Below are positions 13,001 through 25,261 of a stretch of DNA of 64,000 bases, piece by piece (position 1 is the stretch's first letter; each line of letters begins with the position of its first letter). Both the position numbers and the translations under genes were made by a program. The DNA lies in NCBI GenBank assembly GCA_008694505.1, contig VZDJ01007747.1, positions 6,542,399 through 6,606,398 on the forward strand. Direction: 5' to 3'. The stretch is from Cyanoderma ruficeps. Lineage: Eukaryota; Chordata; Aves; Passeriformes; Timaliidae. Below the pieces are notes generated by a model. The model was not told the origin of the DNA, searched no databases, and saw nothing but the letters and a program-made list of their open reading frames with translations.

Positions 13001-15095
13001 TGTCATTTATTTCAGCAGACTCTGTTTAAAGCACTGTATCCAGAAGGATCTGCGTATCTCTGAGCGACAATCTTTGTCACAACAAGGTTACAGCAGATAA
13101 CTGCCTGCAATTCTCATTTGCAATGAGTAAGAGAGGGAAGATTAGTCATTTGGACTTTTTCCATCCATCTTTACAGAAGGTACTAATAGCTAGAAGGGTT
13201 ATTATGAACATACAAAACCCCCATGCATTATTGCAGTGGCAAAAATTAATAGCAGTATTAAATTCCCTTGCATTTCCACTGTGTGATAATCAGTCTCAAT
13301 AAAGATAATCTTCATGCAACTACATTGTAGGAAAGGACATTTTTTCAACAATTAATTGAAATTTAATTCGTAATTGTGATGGGAATATTTTGCAATTCAT
13401 TTCGTGGAAAACAAGCCGGTTTTGAGTGGGGAAACTAGTGGAGCTGAATTTCCAGCAGATTTGTGACTTGTAACTTTCCTCTCATTTAAAGGAAATAAAT
13501 ATCTCAGGTCACCTTCTGATGCCTATTGTCACCTTTTCTCAGCTTCATCCCAGGATCCTCTGCTACCTCTTCTGTATCTTATTTATCTTTCCCTGAGCTG
13601 TGCTGAGGTTGGGTTAGAATTTTTCACAGTGAGTAGGTATGAGGCTCTTAATCAGCTGGGTGATATCTGAATGAAAATAACTTTTTTTTTTATTTTCTGT
13701 CTCTCAGGAGATCAGGAACAGAATCCCAATTAGACCTCACCCCCTTTGTTAGATTTGATTGAAATTGACTAATTTATATATAAAGATATTATGAAAGGAC
13801 AGGCAAATAATCAGAGGAGGTGAAACAGAATTCTCACTATCACTCTTCCCACCCCAAACCCAGAGAACCAACGTCAGTCACAAAACTCCTCTCTGTGCTG
13901 GCTCACAGTGACTTAGATCAGTGGAACAAACACTGCGTTAATCAAACGGGCTGCAAAGCTGTTTCAAAGTTAATGCCCTGCAGCACAGTGTTATTTCAGC
14001 TGACATGTATGACAGTTGCATGCACACTGCTGTATCTCCAAAGCTAAGTTTGGGAAATTTGATTTGTACTGGAACATGGGGAGTATTTTTTCTTTGAAAA
14101 TGGACTCTGCAAAGAACAATGTGAGGTTATTATGGAGCACAGCATTGCTATCAAATACAGGACTCCACCTACAAACCAAGCAATTGAGCAAGGGCTGATC
14201 CCCCTCCACCAGGGTCTTCCGCACAATTTACTCTATGGGTCTCTTACAAAGAATTTGCTAGTACAAAGCAAATCCTAGAAATTTCAAGTTTCCTCTTATT
14301 TTCTTTAATAAAGGAAATACCAAAAATATTGGTCTCCTCCTATTCTGTTCACTGTGCTTTGGTGGTCATGGGAAAGGCACACATGCTACAGGCAAGCTGC
14401 ATTTTTCTTGCAGTGTAGATTAAAAGTTCAGGCAGTGAAATGTTAACCATCTTCTCAAAAATGGTTAGAAAGGGATAATTTTGTTTCTCTTGGTATATCT
14501 TCCTATGTTTTGGCAATCCTTCTTCTTTAAAAGGCTAATCTTGGAATTTAGGGCAGTATTTAAGATGACCTTTTGGTAAAGGGTATGGAAAGTATTAGTA
14601 TCCGAACTTCAGCCACATAAATACATTGCTTTACAGTTTTGAGCTCATCTATGAGTCTCCCAAGACAGAAAGATAAGAAATCCATCATAAATATCACAGA
14701 AAATTTTAAGTCAAACTTAAAGAGATGTAGTTCCAATCAAACAGCAAGTGGAACATAATGACTTAGACTGGTTTTATCTCACAGCAATAAGTAATAAATG
14801 TAAAAGGGAGATGACTTTTTTCAGGGTCTTGATCTACTGCTTGGGAAGTGATGTGGCCATGTCCCTTCCTGGCCACATTCATGTCCCCCCTCCGTCACAG
14901 ACATTCTGTAGGACCTTATATGGATAATAAACCAGTCTGAACATACCTTTAGTATTTGTTTTAAATGAATGCTGCAAATGTAAGTCTACTAAAAATGACT
15001 GGTGTGCCTATAGACCAGGAGTGAGAAGCAGGTGTAGCCGTGTGCATAGATGGAATAATCAGAGATATGAACTTTTTACCTCTCTTGAGTCTTAC
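10095..15095. other. AT-rich noncoding sequence
   Basis: No classified repeat. A strong plus-strand donor-like site at 11571 has no open frame before it. Low-substitution-looking, homeobox-motif-rich patches near 11030-11180 and 13320-13440 could be conserved elements, untested. Confidence 0.65.
11905..11905. other. Ambiguous base (N)
   Basis: A single N lies inside an AATAAC/AATAAT-rich stretch (11880-11915), probably an unresolved repeat position. Confidence 0.99.
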
Positions 15096-15182
15096 CTGTC
15101 AAAGGTGACTGTCACTTGGATGCCATTAGTTTTGGTGGAAGATGACTGACAGGTAAACAAGATGATATATTCAGGTAGGCAG
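15096..15182 (-). CDS. Candidate internal exon, 87 bp
   Basis: Minus-strand acceptor ATTACTTTTTCTAG and a strong donor (GACAG then GTAAGACT) enclose 87 bp. Only one of the three frames is open. It runs from phase 2 to phase 2 and encodes CLPEYIILFTCQSSSTKTNG followed by IQVTVTFD, which looks like a beta-sandwich strand pair. A second acceptor-like CTGTCAG lies inside the exon. At this length one open frame is expected fairly often by chance, so the call rests mainly on the two good splice sites and on the strand shared with the other candidates. Confidence 0.33.
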
Positions 15183-15439
15183 CTAGAAAAAGTAATTTAC
15201 CTGAGAGGTAAAAGTGTCTGACCTAATGTGTGCTACTTCAGATTCTAAAACATAGTTTTGGCAATTTTTTTCTTTTTTTTCCTGGAGGTGAGAGGAAAGC
15301 TCAGGACAAACATGCAGGGAGAATGACCAATCTTCCCACTTCTGCTGGCAAGATTCCATCTTTAAACTGAACAGTCTCACCTGGGATCCCTGCCCACTGC
15401 CCATAGGCCCTGGGAATCATTTAAGCTCAGGACTGCTAC

Positions 15440-15720
15440 ACCTTCCCTTCCTGAGACATGATGAAGGTGTGTTTGGCTTTAGCTCTGCCTCTTTCCTGGG
15501 TGGATTTTGGGCTTGCCATGTACTTTTGTCCTCTGTGCTGCTCCTGGCCTGAGGTTGTCAATGGACCTGTCTTTTGGCACCCAGCTTGGATGCTGCATGC
15601 CCTGGTGAGTGAAATTCCAGCCTGTGCAAGGTTGCCCTCAGTGCCCAGCTCTTCTGCTCCCAGCCCCATGGAGCAGCCCTGGCCCCTGGCACAGAAGCCC
15701 TCCTGTGTGTGCTGAGCAGG
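15440..15720. repeat. Unclassified GC-rich block
   Basis: GC-rich sequence with open frames of 85 and 112 codons on opposite strands at the same place. There are no splice-site pairs or recognisable protein features. It is probably an eroded repeat or a local composition shift. Confidence 0.3.
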
Positions 15721-16476
15721 TGTTTTACAGGAGGTAGAGAGGATGACCTTCTTTATGGAAGATTTTACCATCACTGCAAGAAGACCTTGTAGAAAACCTT
15801 CTCTGTTTTACTTTCTGTAAGAACCAAACTCTTTAATTTCAAGGCATCTATTTCCAAGTAGGTTATTTTGGGTTTGGGGTTTTTTTTTGTGGGAAGCTTA
15901 AATGGTGACTGTATACAATGCTAAAGTAGCAACTATAAAAATATGTGTGGAATTCTTCACTTCCAAAGAACTTTACAAGTCCTGATAATTTTATGCATAT
16001 GATTCTCCTACCCCTTTCAAACTGCTGGGGGAGTTCTCCAACATAACTGCTTAAAATAAGTGTAAGAGCAACTTTATCACCTACACCTAGGGCTTTTTAA
16101 CGCCTATTTTACAGCTGTCACTAACTTGTGTCAGTGTCGTTTTCATCAGTAATGCATCAAAACAAAGTTTTCAGGGAATGGCTTGTACAGTAAACCAAAT
16201 AACACTTATTTTCTTTGTGTCTCTCAGGTTTTAAGAAAATTTCTCACTATCCTAGAAAGAGTAATACAATCTAAAAATTGATAAATATTTTCATGCATCT
16301 TTATATTGAGAAGGTACATGGTATTCTCTTTCAACAGTCAAGCCTTCTATAGAACTAATTTATTGAACTGTCTACAAATCAACAAGATTTTCTGTCTCAT
16401 GGCTTGTAAAAACATTAAAGGATCCAATTTCAGGGCAGACAGCAACTTCACAGTTCTCAGTTTGACTCAATCAAAC

Positions 16477-17072
16477 AGATAGTGTTCCCCAAGGCATGGT
16501 ATTGGGGCCAGTCTTGTTTAATATCTGTATTGATGATTGGAATGAGGGAATTGAGTGCCCCCTCTGTTGGTTTGCAGGTGACGAGTTGAGTAGCAGTGTT
16601 GTTCTGCTGGAGGGTAGGAAGGCTCCACAGAGGGATTTGGACAAGCTCCATTGAGGGGCCAAGCCAATTGTATGAGCTTCTATCAGGTGAAATGCCAGGT
16701 CCTGCACTTGGGTCACAGCCACCACTACAGGCTGGGGTCAGACTGGCTGGAAAGCTGCCCTGTGGAAAAGAACCTGGGAGTGCTGGTCAAGAGCAGCTGA
16801 ACATGAGCCAGCTGTGCCCAGGTGGCCAAGAAGGCCAGTGGCATCCTGGCCTGGATCGGCAATAGTGTGGCCAGCAGGACCAGGACAGTGATTGTCCCCC
16901 GGAGCTCGGCCCTGGTGAGGCCTCATCTAAAATCCTGTGTTCAGTTTTTGGGCCCCTCAATACAAGGAAGACATTGAGGTGCTGGAGTGTGTCCAGAGAA
17001 TGGCAACAGAACTGGGGAAGGGTCTGGACCATAAATGTTATGAGAAGGAGCTGAGGGAGCTTGGGAGTGTTT
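16477..17072 (+). mobile_element. CR1 LINE reverse-transcriptase fragment, 3'-truncated
   Basis: The plus strand encodes recognisable, broken CR1 reverse transcriptase. It carries a VPQG-like motif near 16484, LGPVLFNI just after, then the region of the catalytic FADD box at 16571, which here reads FAGD (first aspartate lost). Downstream come the conserved LNMS and CVQFWAP-like regions, the latter damaged. Homology stops at about 17072, inside the ORF, so the rest of the ORF and the CR1 3' end are absent. Frameshifts and stops show it is dead. Overlapping ORFs on both strands (16457-17132) are shadows of this element. Confidence 0.85.
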
Positions 17073-20000
17073 AGGCATTTCCTGAAGTATGGAACATGAG
17101 GAAGCCCAGGAAGACAGAAAGGCAGGTTCCATGCTGGCTCATGTCATCCCCAGTATTTAGAAGATACTTATGTCCATGCCTAAGTTGGTACAAAGATTTA
17201 CCCGCATCCTCACAAATCAGGCCATGAAACTGTTCTCCGGAATTGATTTGATTTGTTTTTCCCCTCTGAGGCTTCAAATTACAAAATCTTGAAATTTAAT
17301 CCTTTAAAAAGATTAATTTGAACAAAACCATAGACCTTTAGATTGGGATGGATGGATTTTTCTCTCCATGCAATTACAGTGCAAATAAGAGGCAGAACTC
17401 TTCCAAGTTGCCTGTGAGAAAATCATCTTTGGGTTGAGATCAAGCTGAGAATAACTTTGGAGACAACAAAGGACAAACTGAAACCACTGGTTATACTGAA
17501 AAATTATTTCATTTAGCACGTTTTGTTACATGGTGTATGCTGTTGGAGACACTGATGTATAAAGTGCCAGTTTTGAGACACTTGGGAGTTGCAAATGGAG
17601 AGGAACATTTCACAAAGGCCATAAATCACATTTTTCATCATATTTTGCTTATGTGTTTTATTCTTTAGATATACCCATCCATAGCAGGGTAAGGAAATTA
17701 AAGAAATCTCAGTTTTATGCCAAAATAGTCATCCGCAGCCATCCATTGGTGAATCCATATTAGCAATTGTAATAGAATTGGGACAGTAATTGCATGCAGA
17801 GTTTTTGATATTTAAAAGCATGGATAGGCACAATTTAACTGCCTACATGACACAAGAGGCATTCTGCTTCAAATAAATCACAAAAATAATAATAAGATTT
17901 TTATACTGTGCATTGTTTTGCACTGAAAGATATTGAACAAAAATTTCTAAAGAAATGTTGGATATATTCTTGTGTATGTGTCCAAGGGACAGAGCTATAC
18001 AAATTAATTCATCAGACTCCCATGCAGAATAGTAATTCTTAAATATTATTAAGAAAGTACCTAGATCATGAGTTCAAATTAGTCTGAAATTCAAGAAAGA
18101 ATACTGCTTCTTTAAGGGGTAGAAAAAAACCATATTAACCAAAACTAGGCAAATTTGCTACTGCGGGTGTAGCAGAAAATGTAGAAGATAATGTGAATCC
18201 TGTTAGAGAACTGGTTAAACCTTCCCAGCTCTGACTCAACCAGGCAGCAATTAGGATGTGTAGCAAAGAGGATATGTAAATTGTGCACTCTTGTCTGCTG
18301 AAGTGGTAATCATATTACAGCTGGGTGCAGATGAAGTGCAGAGACATGTTTCAAGTTCCAAGGGGGAAAAAAAATAGTTTTAAACACTTCCTTAGTTCCC
18401 TTTTAGCATTTGCTTTTGTCATAGCTTTCTGCTAGTCGTGTGTATCTCATTCTTAGTTGGTCCATACATTATATATGAAGCCTGGGTGTTTACCAAGAGG
18501 CTTTGAATTCCAGAGGGCAATAGTGCCTAAATGTGAAGTGAATGCTTTTGGCTACTTTTTTTAACAGTGCACTCTCTTGGGGACTCTATCAAGATAACTT
18601 GAGTATAGCTCCTCCTCTACTATGCGCTATGAAATTTACTCCAAAGGACATACATTCTCCAAGGAATTCAGCCCAAAAACACAGTCAGAATTATTTCAAT
18701 TTCAGCTGCATCTACTAAGAAATGTCTCACTGGCATATCTGTAAAAAATTCTCATGGATTTTGGCTTAGGGTCAAGTTTAGCTTATAGAATATGTTGGCA
18801 TATTTTTTCCATGTAGTGTTCAACTGTGATATTTGCTATGTTTTGCATTAACTTGCATCAATGAAATATATGTTTTGGGCAACAGCATACTGGAGGTGGA
18901 GTCGTTTGCCTGGAAGGTGGCCAATCTGTACAAAAGAAGACCTTTATCTTCCTACATTTTCACTGGTGGGTGCTGTTGCAACATTTTCTGTGAACAGCCT
19001 ACGTATTACTTTTCCTCTTGGTTCTGGGAAGTGTCTAATAATGAAGCCTACATGAGGTCTGTCTCATAATTATAGCTGTCACCACAGTCTTTCCTATTCC
19101 CTGGATATTTTAGATCATAATCTGCAAAGCTAAAAGTATCTTAAAAGCTCAAAGCTACTGAAGCAAAAGCACTTAGTACCTACCAAATATCAAGGTTTTT
19201 AAAGTTAAAAAAAAGCTAATCTCTGGGTAAAGGCAACAAAGTAACTGAATCATAGAGCAACACAACACCATATTTCTCTGGTTTAGCACTAGCAAAAGTG
19301 TGACAAACAGTTGATATGCCCCGTTAAAAATAAGTTTTAAGAAATCATAAACCTCAGGAAATGAAACCCTTTTATGTAGGAGAGGTCCTGGAAATTTTGA
19401 CTCAGAAACTTTTGACTTGGATATTTTATAAATTCTTACTAGAAATAGAGTTATATTTCAGATGAAAATAGTTTGTCCATCATTAATATTAGCTGTTTTA
19501 TGTTGGTAGTGAGACAAACATATAGCAAATAAAAATTAAAAATATCTGCCCCAGAGATTAGTCCTGACTGACAACAGAAATGTGGATAGGCACAGATGAT
19601 TTGGAATAGTTTTCTACAATGCAATTTGGGCTTTTTAGTAGATGCAATATTCTTGTTTACTACATATTTATATCAAAGTATAAATAATCTTTGTATTTAT
19701 TTCAAGAAATGTGTCCTCTGCAGTGGTTTTTATCTAAGTGTCTTGCTAACTCACACCAGCATGAACTTTGTTTCTAGTAACTTTTAACCTCTGCTCTTGC
19801 CTAATCTGCTCTAAATAAAATCACTTAGAGACAAAGCATGGGAAGCAGTGAGCTGCTTGCCGAGTGCTTGGCAGTGCATCACTGGTATTTTGTGGGGGCT
19901 TCAAAGGCCTGATGCTGGCTGGGAGCATAAAATGTAAACCTCATCTAGGTGCAAACCTTCTATGCCATATGGGTTTAGAGAAGTTTCAGCGAAGCACTGC

Positions 20001-20934
20001 TAGCCCTACAATTTCCATATGAATGTAGGCCAGAATGTTTAGGTATTGATAGATAAGGAAAGTTATGTGCTTAGAATAGACAGGGCAATAAATCTGTTGA
20101 AACATCTTGTGGCCATTTAATTAATTATCCAGTATCTAGAAATAGTTAGAGTATCCTATGATTAAAAGGGGAAAGGGAGGTGAGGCTGGTAATAAAATAC
20201 AATAACATTTAACAGCTTCATCTTGTATTCTCTGAAGCAAATGACAAAGCTTCTAGGCTTGTGTATAGGATTAAGTTTTTAAGGAAAAGAAAACAACAGA
20301 AATTTTCTTCAGATATATTAGTAAGCTGAGAGCAAGCTCTCTTGTAAGGTAAACATGTAGTAGCCAACTGACATAATTTTGCCATTTTAAAGGGATGCAG
20401 GATTCCTTTAATTGTTAATAATAATAATTCCTATAATTTTTAGGTTATGTCTTATTCTTTGCAAGCATTGCTAGAAGTATTTTATAATTGCAGTCTCAAC
20501 TACTTCAGGCCCACCACATCATTTAATATGATGCTCCTTTCTCATTTGATTCACCATTTATGTGGGTTTTTTTAAGAAAGCATATTGTGATTTGAGTACA
20601 CAAATCCTTTAATATATGTAAAAATTGTAGACAGGGAAGATTTTAGTGTTTTAACTCAATTCAGTGTTAGCAGTGTTCCTTTGAAAAGCAGATTTCAGGG
20701 ACTACCACGAAGCTCCAACCAGTTTAATGAAACCTTATCATGTTGCATTAGCATTTTTCTTGGTGAGTATATATCGATATGAGAAATATTACCACCATAA
20801 GAAAGATCAATTGATGTGCACACATTTTATTACTAACAGGAAAATATTGATGTAGTTATTTAAACTTGGGATAGTAAAATAGATTTCATGCAGAAACCAA
20901 GGAAAGTTGTGGCTTGGGATTTGTGTCAGTTATG

Positions 20935-20995
20935 TTTATGCAATTCACTCCCAGACTTTATTTATGCAATTCACTCCCAGACTTTATTTATGCAA
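20935..20995. repeat. 26-bp tandem duplication
   Basis: A 26-base unit starting TTTATGCAATTCACTC occurs twice without mismatch (20935-20960, 20961-20986), then nine bases of a third copy. Confidence 0.97.
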
Positions 20996-21238
20996 ACAAT
21001 TACAAAAGAAGGGAAATGTGAGCTGAATAGGTATACTTAAGATGATTGTGGAGCAAAACACAAATATAGCAGTCACTTCTGTCTATGGTTCCTTATGAGC
21101 AAACTATCACTTTTGTTTCGTAGTGCCTTTGAACAAATCGTGCTTTCATTCTTGTTTCCTTTGCTGAATTTAAAATAACTCTTATTTATACAAGCTAAAA
21201 CAAAAAGTTTTAAATAAGCATCATTCAGGGGTTACCCG

Positions 21239-21265
21239 CCCCCCCATCCAAAAAAAAAAAAAAAA
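21239..21265. repeat. C7 plus A16 homopolymer tract
   Basis: Seven C (21239-21245) are followed after ATC C by sixteen A (21250-21265). No retrotransposon body was seen upstream. Confidence 0.95.
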
Positions 21266-22207
21266 GATAAACTGTTGCTTCCAATGCAGGAAGAACCCTA
21301 ATGAGAGATATGGCTAATTATTCTTCATTTCTGTGCCACCAAATCTGCACTCCAAACTCTGTACAAATACTTTCAGCTACAGTACGGTTACCACCGTTTG
21401 AACTGGGATTTTTACTGCACCTTCCTTGTCTAACTCTACTAGATGAGGCATTTCATATTCTGTTTCACTTTGTTGCTAAGCTTCCCCTGATGAAGAGTAG
21501 ACATCCTAAAGTACAGCTCTTAAGAAGCACATTTAAAAAAACCCTCCTGGTCTTGTGGAAGTTGTAAAAAAGTCAATTGATTTCTAATTCCTTTGAAGGT
21601 GTAGTGCTATTCTTCACAAGCAAACAAACTAATTTGCTTGTCTAAAATGCTTGACAATATAAATTATTGCTTTAGTATTGATCTGAGGAAGAACATGACT
21701 GAGCACCCCTGAAAAAGGAGGTAGTGTTCAAAGTACCAGCTTGAGCTGCAGGCGTTGTTTTGGGTTTAAGCCAACAGTTTTTGGAAAATGTTCTTCCAGT
21801 TTCTTCGGAAAAATCAGCATAGATCACATTGAACTGTAATGTATAGTATATGCAAAAAATAATACCAAGGACTGAGAAGGCATTGACTATGCTAAATTTT
21901 TTCCTTCAGATCACAGGCATAAATTTGACAGGAGTGGCTTGCAAGGTGTTGTGTTTTCCCAGATTTTAGAGAACAGATGTGTGAAGCATAAAGCATTCAT
22001 ATTTGACAACCTCACTCCTAAAGGAGTAAATGTGCATGAAAAAGGAGCCACCTTTTTCCATTTCTTCCCACTTAGACACAGACCTTCCAGTTTGATACAC
22101 GGTAGGAGATGAGAAAGGTGGCATCTGCAATGTAGCTACTTGCACAGCTGGATTCTGCAGAGATCTCTCCACAGCTGCCAATCCTGTCTTTCTTTCTCAA
22201 CAACTTT

Positions 22208-22302
22208 TCTCTGAAAAGACTTTTTTTTGTTGTTGTTTTTGTTTGTTGGTCTGATTTGTGGGGGGTTTTGTTTGGTTTTGTTTTTTGGGGTTTTTTTGGT
22301 AG
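22208..22302. repeat. T/G low-complexity tract
   Basis: Long mixture of TTTTGTTTG units with GGGGGG and GGGG runs on the plus strand. Confidence 0.9.
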
Positions 22303-23249
22303 GGAAGCAAGTTCAGCCTTAAGGAGAGCAAAGAGTGAGAAGAAAATAAAGGGTCAGGAATCTGCTCTTTAAACACCATCCAGCCCAGTTCAATGCTTTA
22401 ACAGAAAGGCTGAGGAGGCCTATCAAATATACCAAACTATCTGTGTTTTGACATGAATTTGCATCTAAGGCAAGTTACCAGAAGAAAGGAACCAGCAGTT
22501 TATGTTGAGGCATGGCTATGGCATCCTCAGAAAGGCATTTCTGAGGGGTATGACTAAAAGCAGGCAATCACAGTGGTGATGGAAGTTTGGTTTTGCAGTG
22601 GACCATTTCAAAGCACTACTACCTGGCATTTTTAGCAAAACAGTTGTTTAACCTTGCAAGCACTGAAGTTCAAATGCATGAATAAGAACAAGAAAATGGT
22701 GGGGGTGTGTGTGGCTCAGGATGTGGTGGGAAGTTATGCTGCTATTAGCAGTCAAAAGACTCCACTTAACTTTTAATCTGTCTGAACCAAGTAAAGAAGC
22801 CACATCTGAAAAGATGTGTGATAAAGGATTTTTTCTTAAATTGGACAGATTAGTGGGTGCTGTGATGAGAGATCAAAGGGCTTTTCTCTCCTTTTGCTTT
22901 AATTCAGGAGAAATAGGTCAAAAATAGGAGTATGACTGGTAGCATATGAAAAACAATCTCAAAGTGAACCACCCATGAGGGACAGCAATGTATTAATCTA
23001 CGTCAACACCCAGAGAGGTTTCAGATATCATTACTCATATAAAGGTATGTCTACCTTCCCAGATTTGAGATTTTTTAAAAAAAACCCCAGAAGTAGGTGA
23101 ACCCAGAGTAGCCATTTTTGTAGCTGGTTTAGTGTGTTAAGTGTGATCAGGTGTTGTGAACCTTGCAGAATACCTCATATGAAATAATGTATCTGTTCAG
23201 GTTTTTTGAAATGGCAGTTAAATGTAAGTCAAAGTATGTCTCTCTAGTC

Positions 23250-23315
23250 CTAGTAAAGGAACATAAGATTTTTATTATAACATTTAGTAAAGGAAAATAA
23301 GATTTTTATTAATAA
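23250..23315. repeat. 34-bp-period tandem duplication
   Basis: TAGTAAAGGAACATAAGATT at about 23251 is repeated with one change at about 23285; the similarity runs about 30 bases. Confidence 0.9.
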
Positions 23316-23938
23316 TTTTATTTTGTATACATTTAAACTGTCTCTAGATTGTAAAATACATGTTAATAATTTAATTAGTGAAGGGAAGAAAAAAACTCAC
23401 AGTAATCAAGCAAATCAAAATTCCAGTCTTGCACTTTTTTAATGTTAAAATATTAAAACACAACCAGTACACACTAAATCAGTGTTTAGGGACACCCTAA
23501 CACTAAAATTCTGAATTGGCTTTAGCCTGTTGTCATCAAAAAAGGCAATAAAGAGTACTGCTGCAAAAATAAAAAGTTAGATATAGGTCTTAAATTTCTG
23601 TGACTGACTACAAACTTCCCTCAAACTTGCACTGAGATCTCCTAAAAGTTTCACAAAATTTCTTTTGAGCTATGTAATATTTGATTACATACTAGGGCTT
23701 ATTGCTTTATTGGAGATAACTAGTCAGGTTAACTTTAGAACAGACTAAGAGGCATGTGTTAAATTAAATCGGTTTTCAAGTCAAAGTTTAGTGTAACATC
23801 TCTTGATTACAACTGAACATGTTTCAGAAGTGTAGGCAAAGTCAGATTTGACTGGACAGATTTACATGATAGGAAGAAGATAGCAAGTCAAACCTTATCT
23901 TAAAACAAGTCAAGAAGAATATTCAGTGAAATAGTTAC

Positions 23939-24197
23939 CCATTTTTGCAGGTGCAGGCCAAACTTCTGTGTCCTTAACAGTCTCAAGTCCACAGTAGTCT
24001 TAAATGCTTCAGTAGAACTACTGCATATTGGTATCTGCTTCAGCTGAAGAGCATATGGCTTATTTTCCATATATAATGAACACAGCACATGACCCTGATG
24101 CATGTGAAGCAGTATGTAATGCTTACACTGAATTGGTGTCATAGCAAATGTAGGGTGAGGTGGACATTTAATTTTGAAGTGCATTGAATGTGCATCT
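23939..24197 (-). CDS. Plausible internal coding exon, 259 bp
   Basis: Minus-strand acceptor GGGCTTTGTGTTGTTCTCAG is strong. The following 259 bp are open in one frame for 86 codons, ending at a fair donor (ATGG then GTAACT). Phase runs from 2 to 0. Codons are coding-like (repeated CTG, CAG, AAG, GTG). The peptide begins DAHSMHFKIKCPPHP, contains several cysteines and histidines, and reads as an alternating, beta-strand-like sequence ending LRTQKFGLHLQKW. I do not recognise the family; an extracellular or immunoglobulin-like fold is possible but is only an impression. It is the second-best coding signal in the window after 63313-63509 and lies on the same strand. Confidence 0.45.
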
Positions 24198-24506
24198 CTG
24201 AGAACAACACAAAGCCCCACTGATTACATTATTGAAGAAAGTCTCCTTCCATTCACTAATTCATTTAAACAACATTTTTGCTGTGTAGACCAAAGGAATC
24301 TCTCCTGGTTAAATTATTTTCTGATAAATATTTTTTACTGACATATTTAGTCTGGTTTTTTTGTTTAGATTAATGCTCAACAATTTATCTTTGGTGCATA
24401 TAAAGTACTTTAAATAACTCAGACAATTGTTTATTAAATAATTGTTGCTCTATATTCTCTACCATCCCAATTTGATTCAATGGCTTCTTATTTGGCACAC
24501 TGGCAA

Positions 24507-24553
24507 AACACAATTTAATTTTAACTGAGCTAAACACAATTTAGTTTTAACTG
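24507..24553. repeat. 26-bp-period duplication
   Basis: AACACAATTTAATTTTAACT (24507) recurs with one change at 24533; six bases separate the copies. Confidence 0.9.
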
Positions 24554-25228
24554 GTAGTTTCATTTCTATGCCATTCTCCACTTCCTAGCCTTCCAAGAGC
24601 TTTTGAGCTGAACAGGCAGGTTTTTCAGTGCAAATTCTATTCCTCACTTCCTGCCACAAAACCAAAAGCATATTCATGGAAGTGCTTGTTGGAGAAAATA
24701 TTTGTTAATACTGCAGTGCCACTGCTGGCTTTCTTTTTGTTTCTCTGACAGTTTTATCTAATTTTGTACTTCTATTGCTCTGTATCTACAGCGTTTCCCA
24801 GACCTGTGCATTTTGCGTTCAGATGATGGTTTGATGAATATCTGAACTCATGATTTCCATTCAATTACAAGAGACAATCAGTTTTAGGCTTTCTTCAAAA
24901 GAAAAGAAGTGAAAAATAATTCTGCAACTTTGGAAGAATGGGTGTTTACCATTGTGGGAGATTTACTTAACACATTGTTTAGCAGATTTTGCTATCTTTC
25001 TTTGTAGAGATTATTTTAAATTAATTTCTGGTAATAAAAAATAAAATGCAGGGCTAGAAATGATGCCATGCCCATTTTAATTAAAAAATAAGTGTAGCTG
25101 AATAATTTAGGAGATTTTGAGGCTGAAGAACCTTAACTCTCTCACATATATGTAGAAGAAGAGAAATGAGAGAGACCTAAGTAACACTCACATGAAATCT
25201 CAAGTTCTTACTAGAGCTGTGAACAGTA

Positions 25229-25230
25229 AC

Positions 25231-25260
<30 letters not shown>
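25229..25260. repeat. (AT)n microsatellite
   Basis: Alternating AT of about 32 bases with one C interruption (ATAC) near 25240. Confidence 0.95.

Positions 25261-25261
<1 letters not shown>

Larger units (their letters stand above)
17073..23938. other. AT-rich noncoding sequence
   Basis: Contains the tandem duplications and low-complexity tracts listed separately, and a 9-bp-arm hairpin (ACAAGCAAA/TTTGCTTGT, 21616-21641). No supported exon. Confidence 0.65.
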
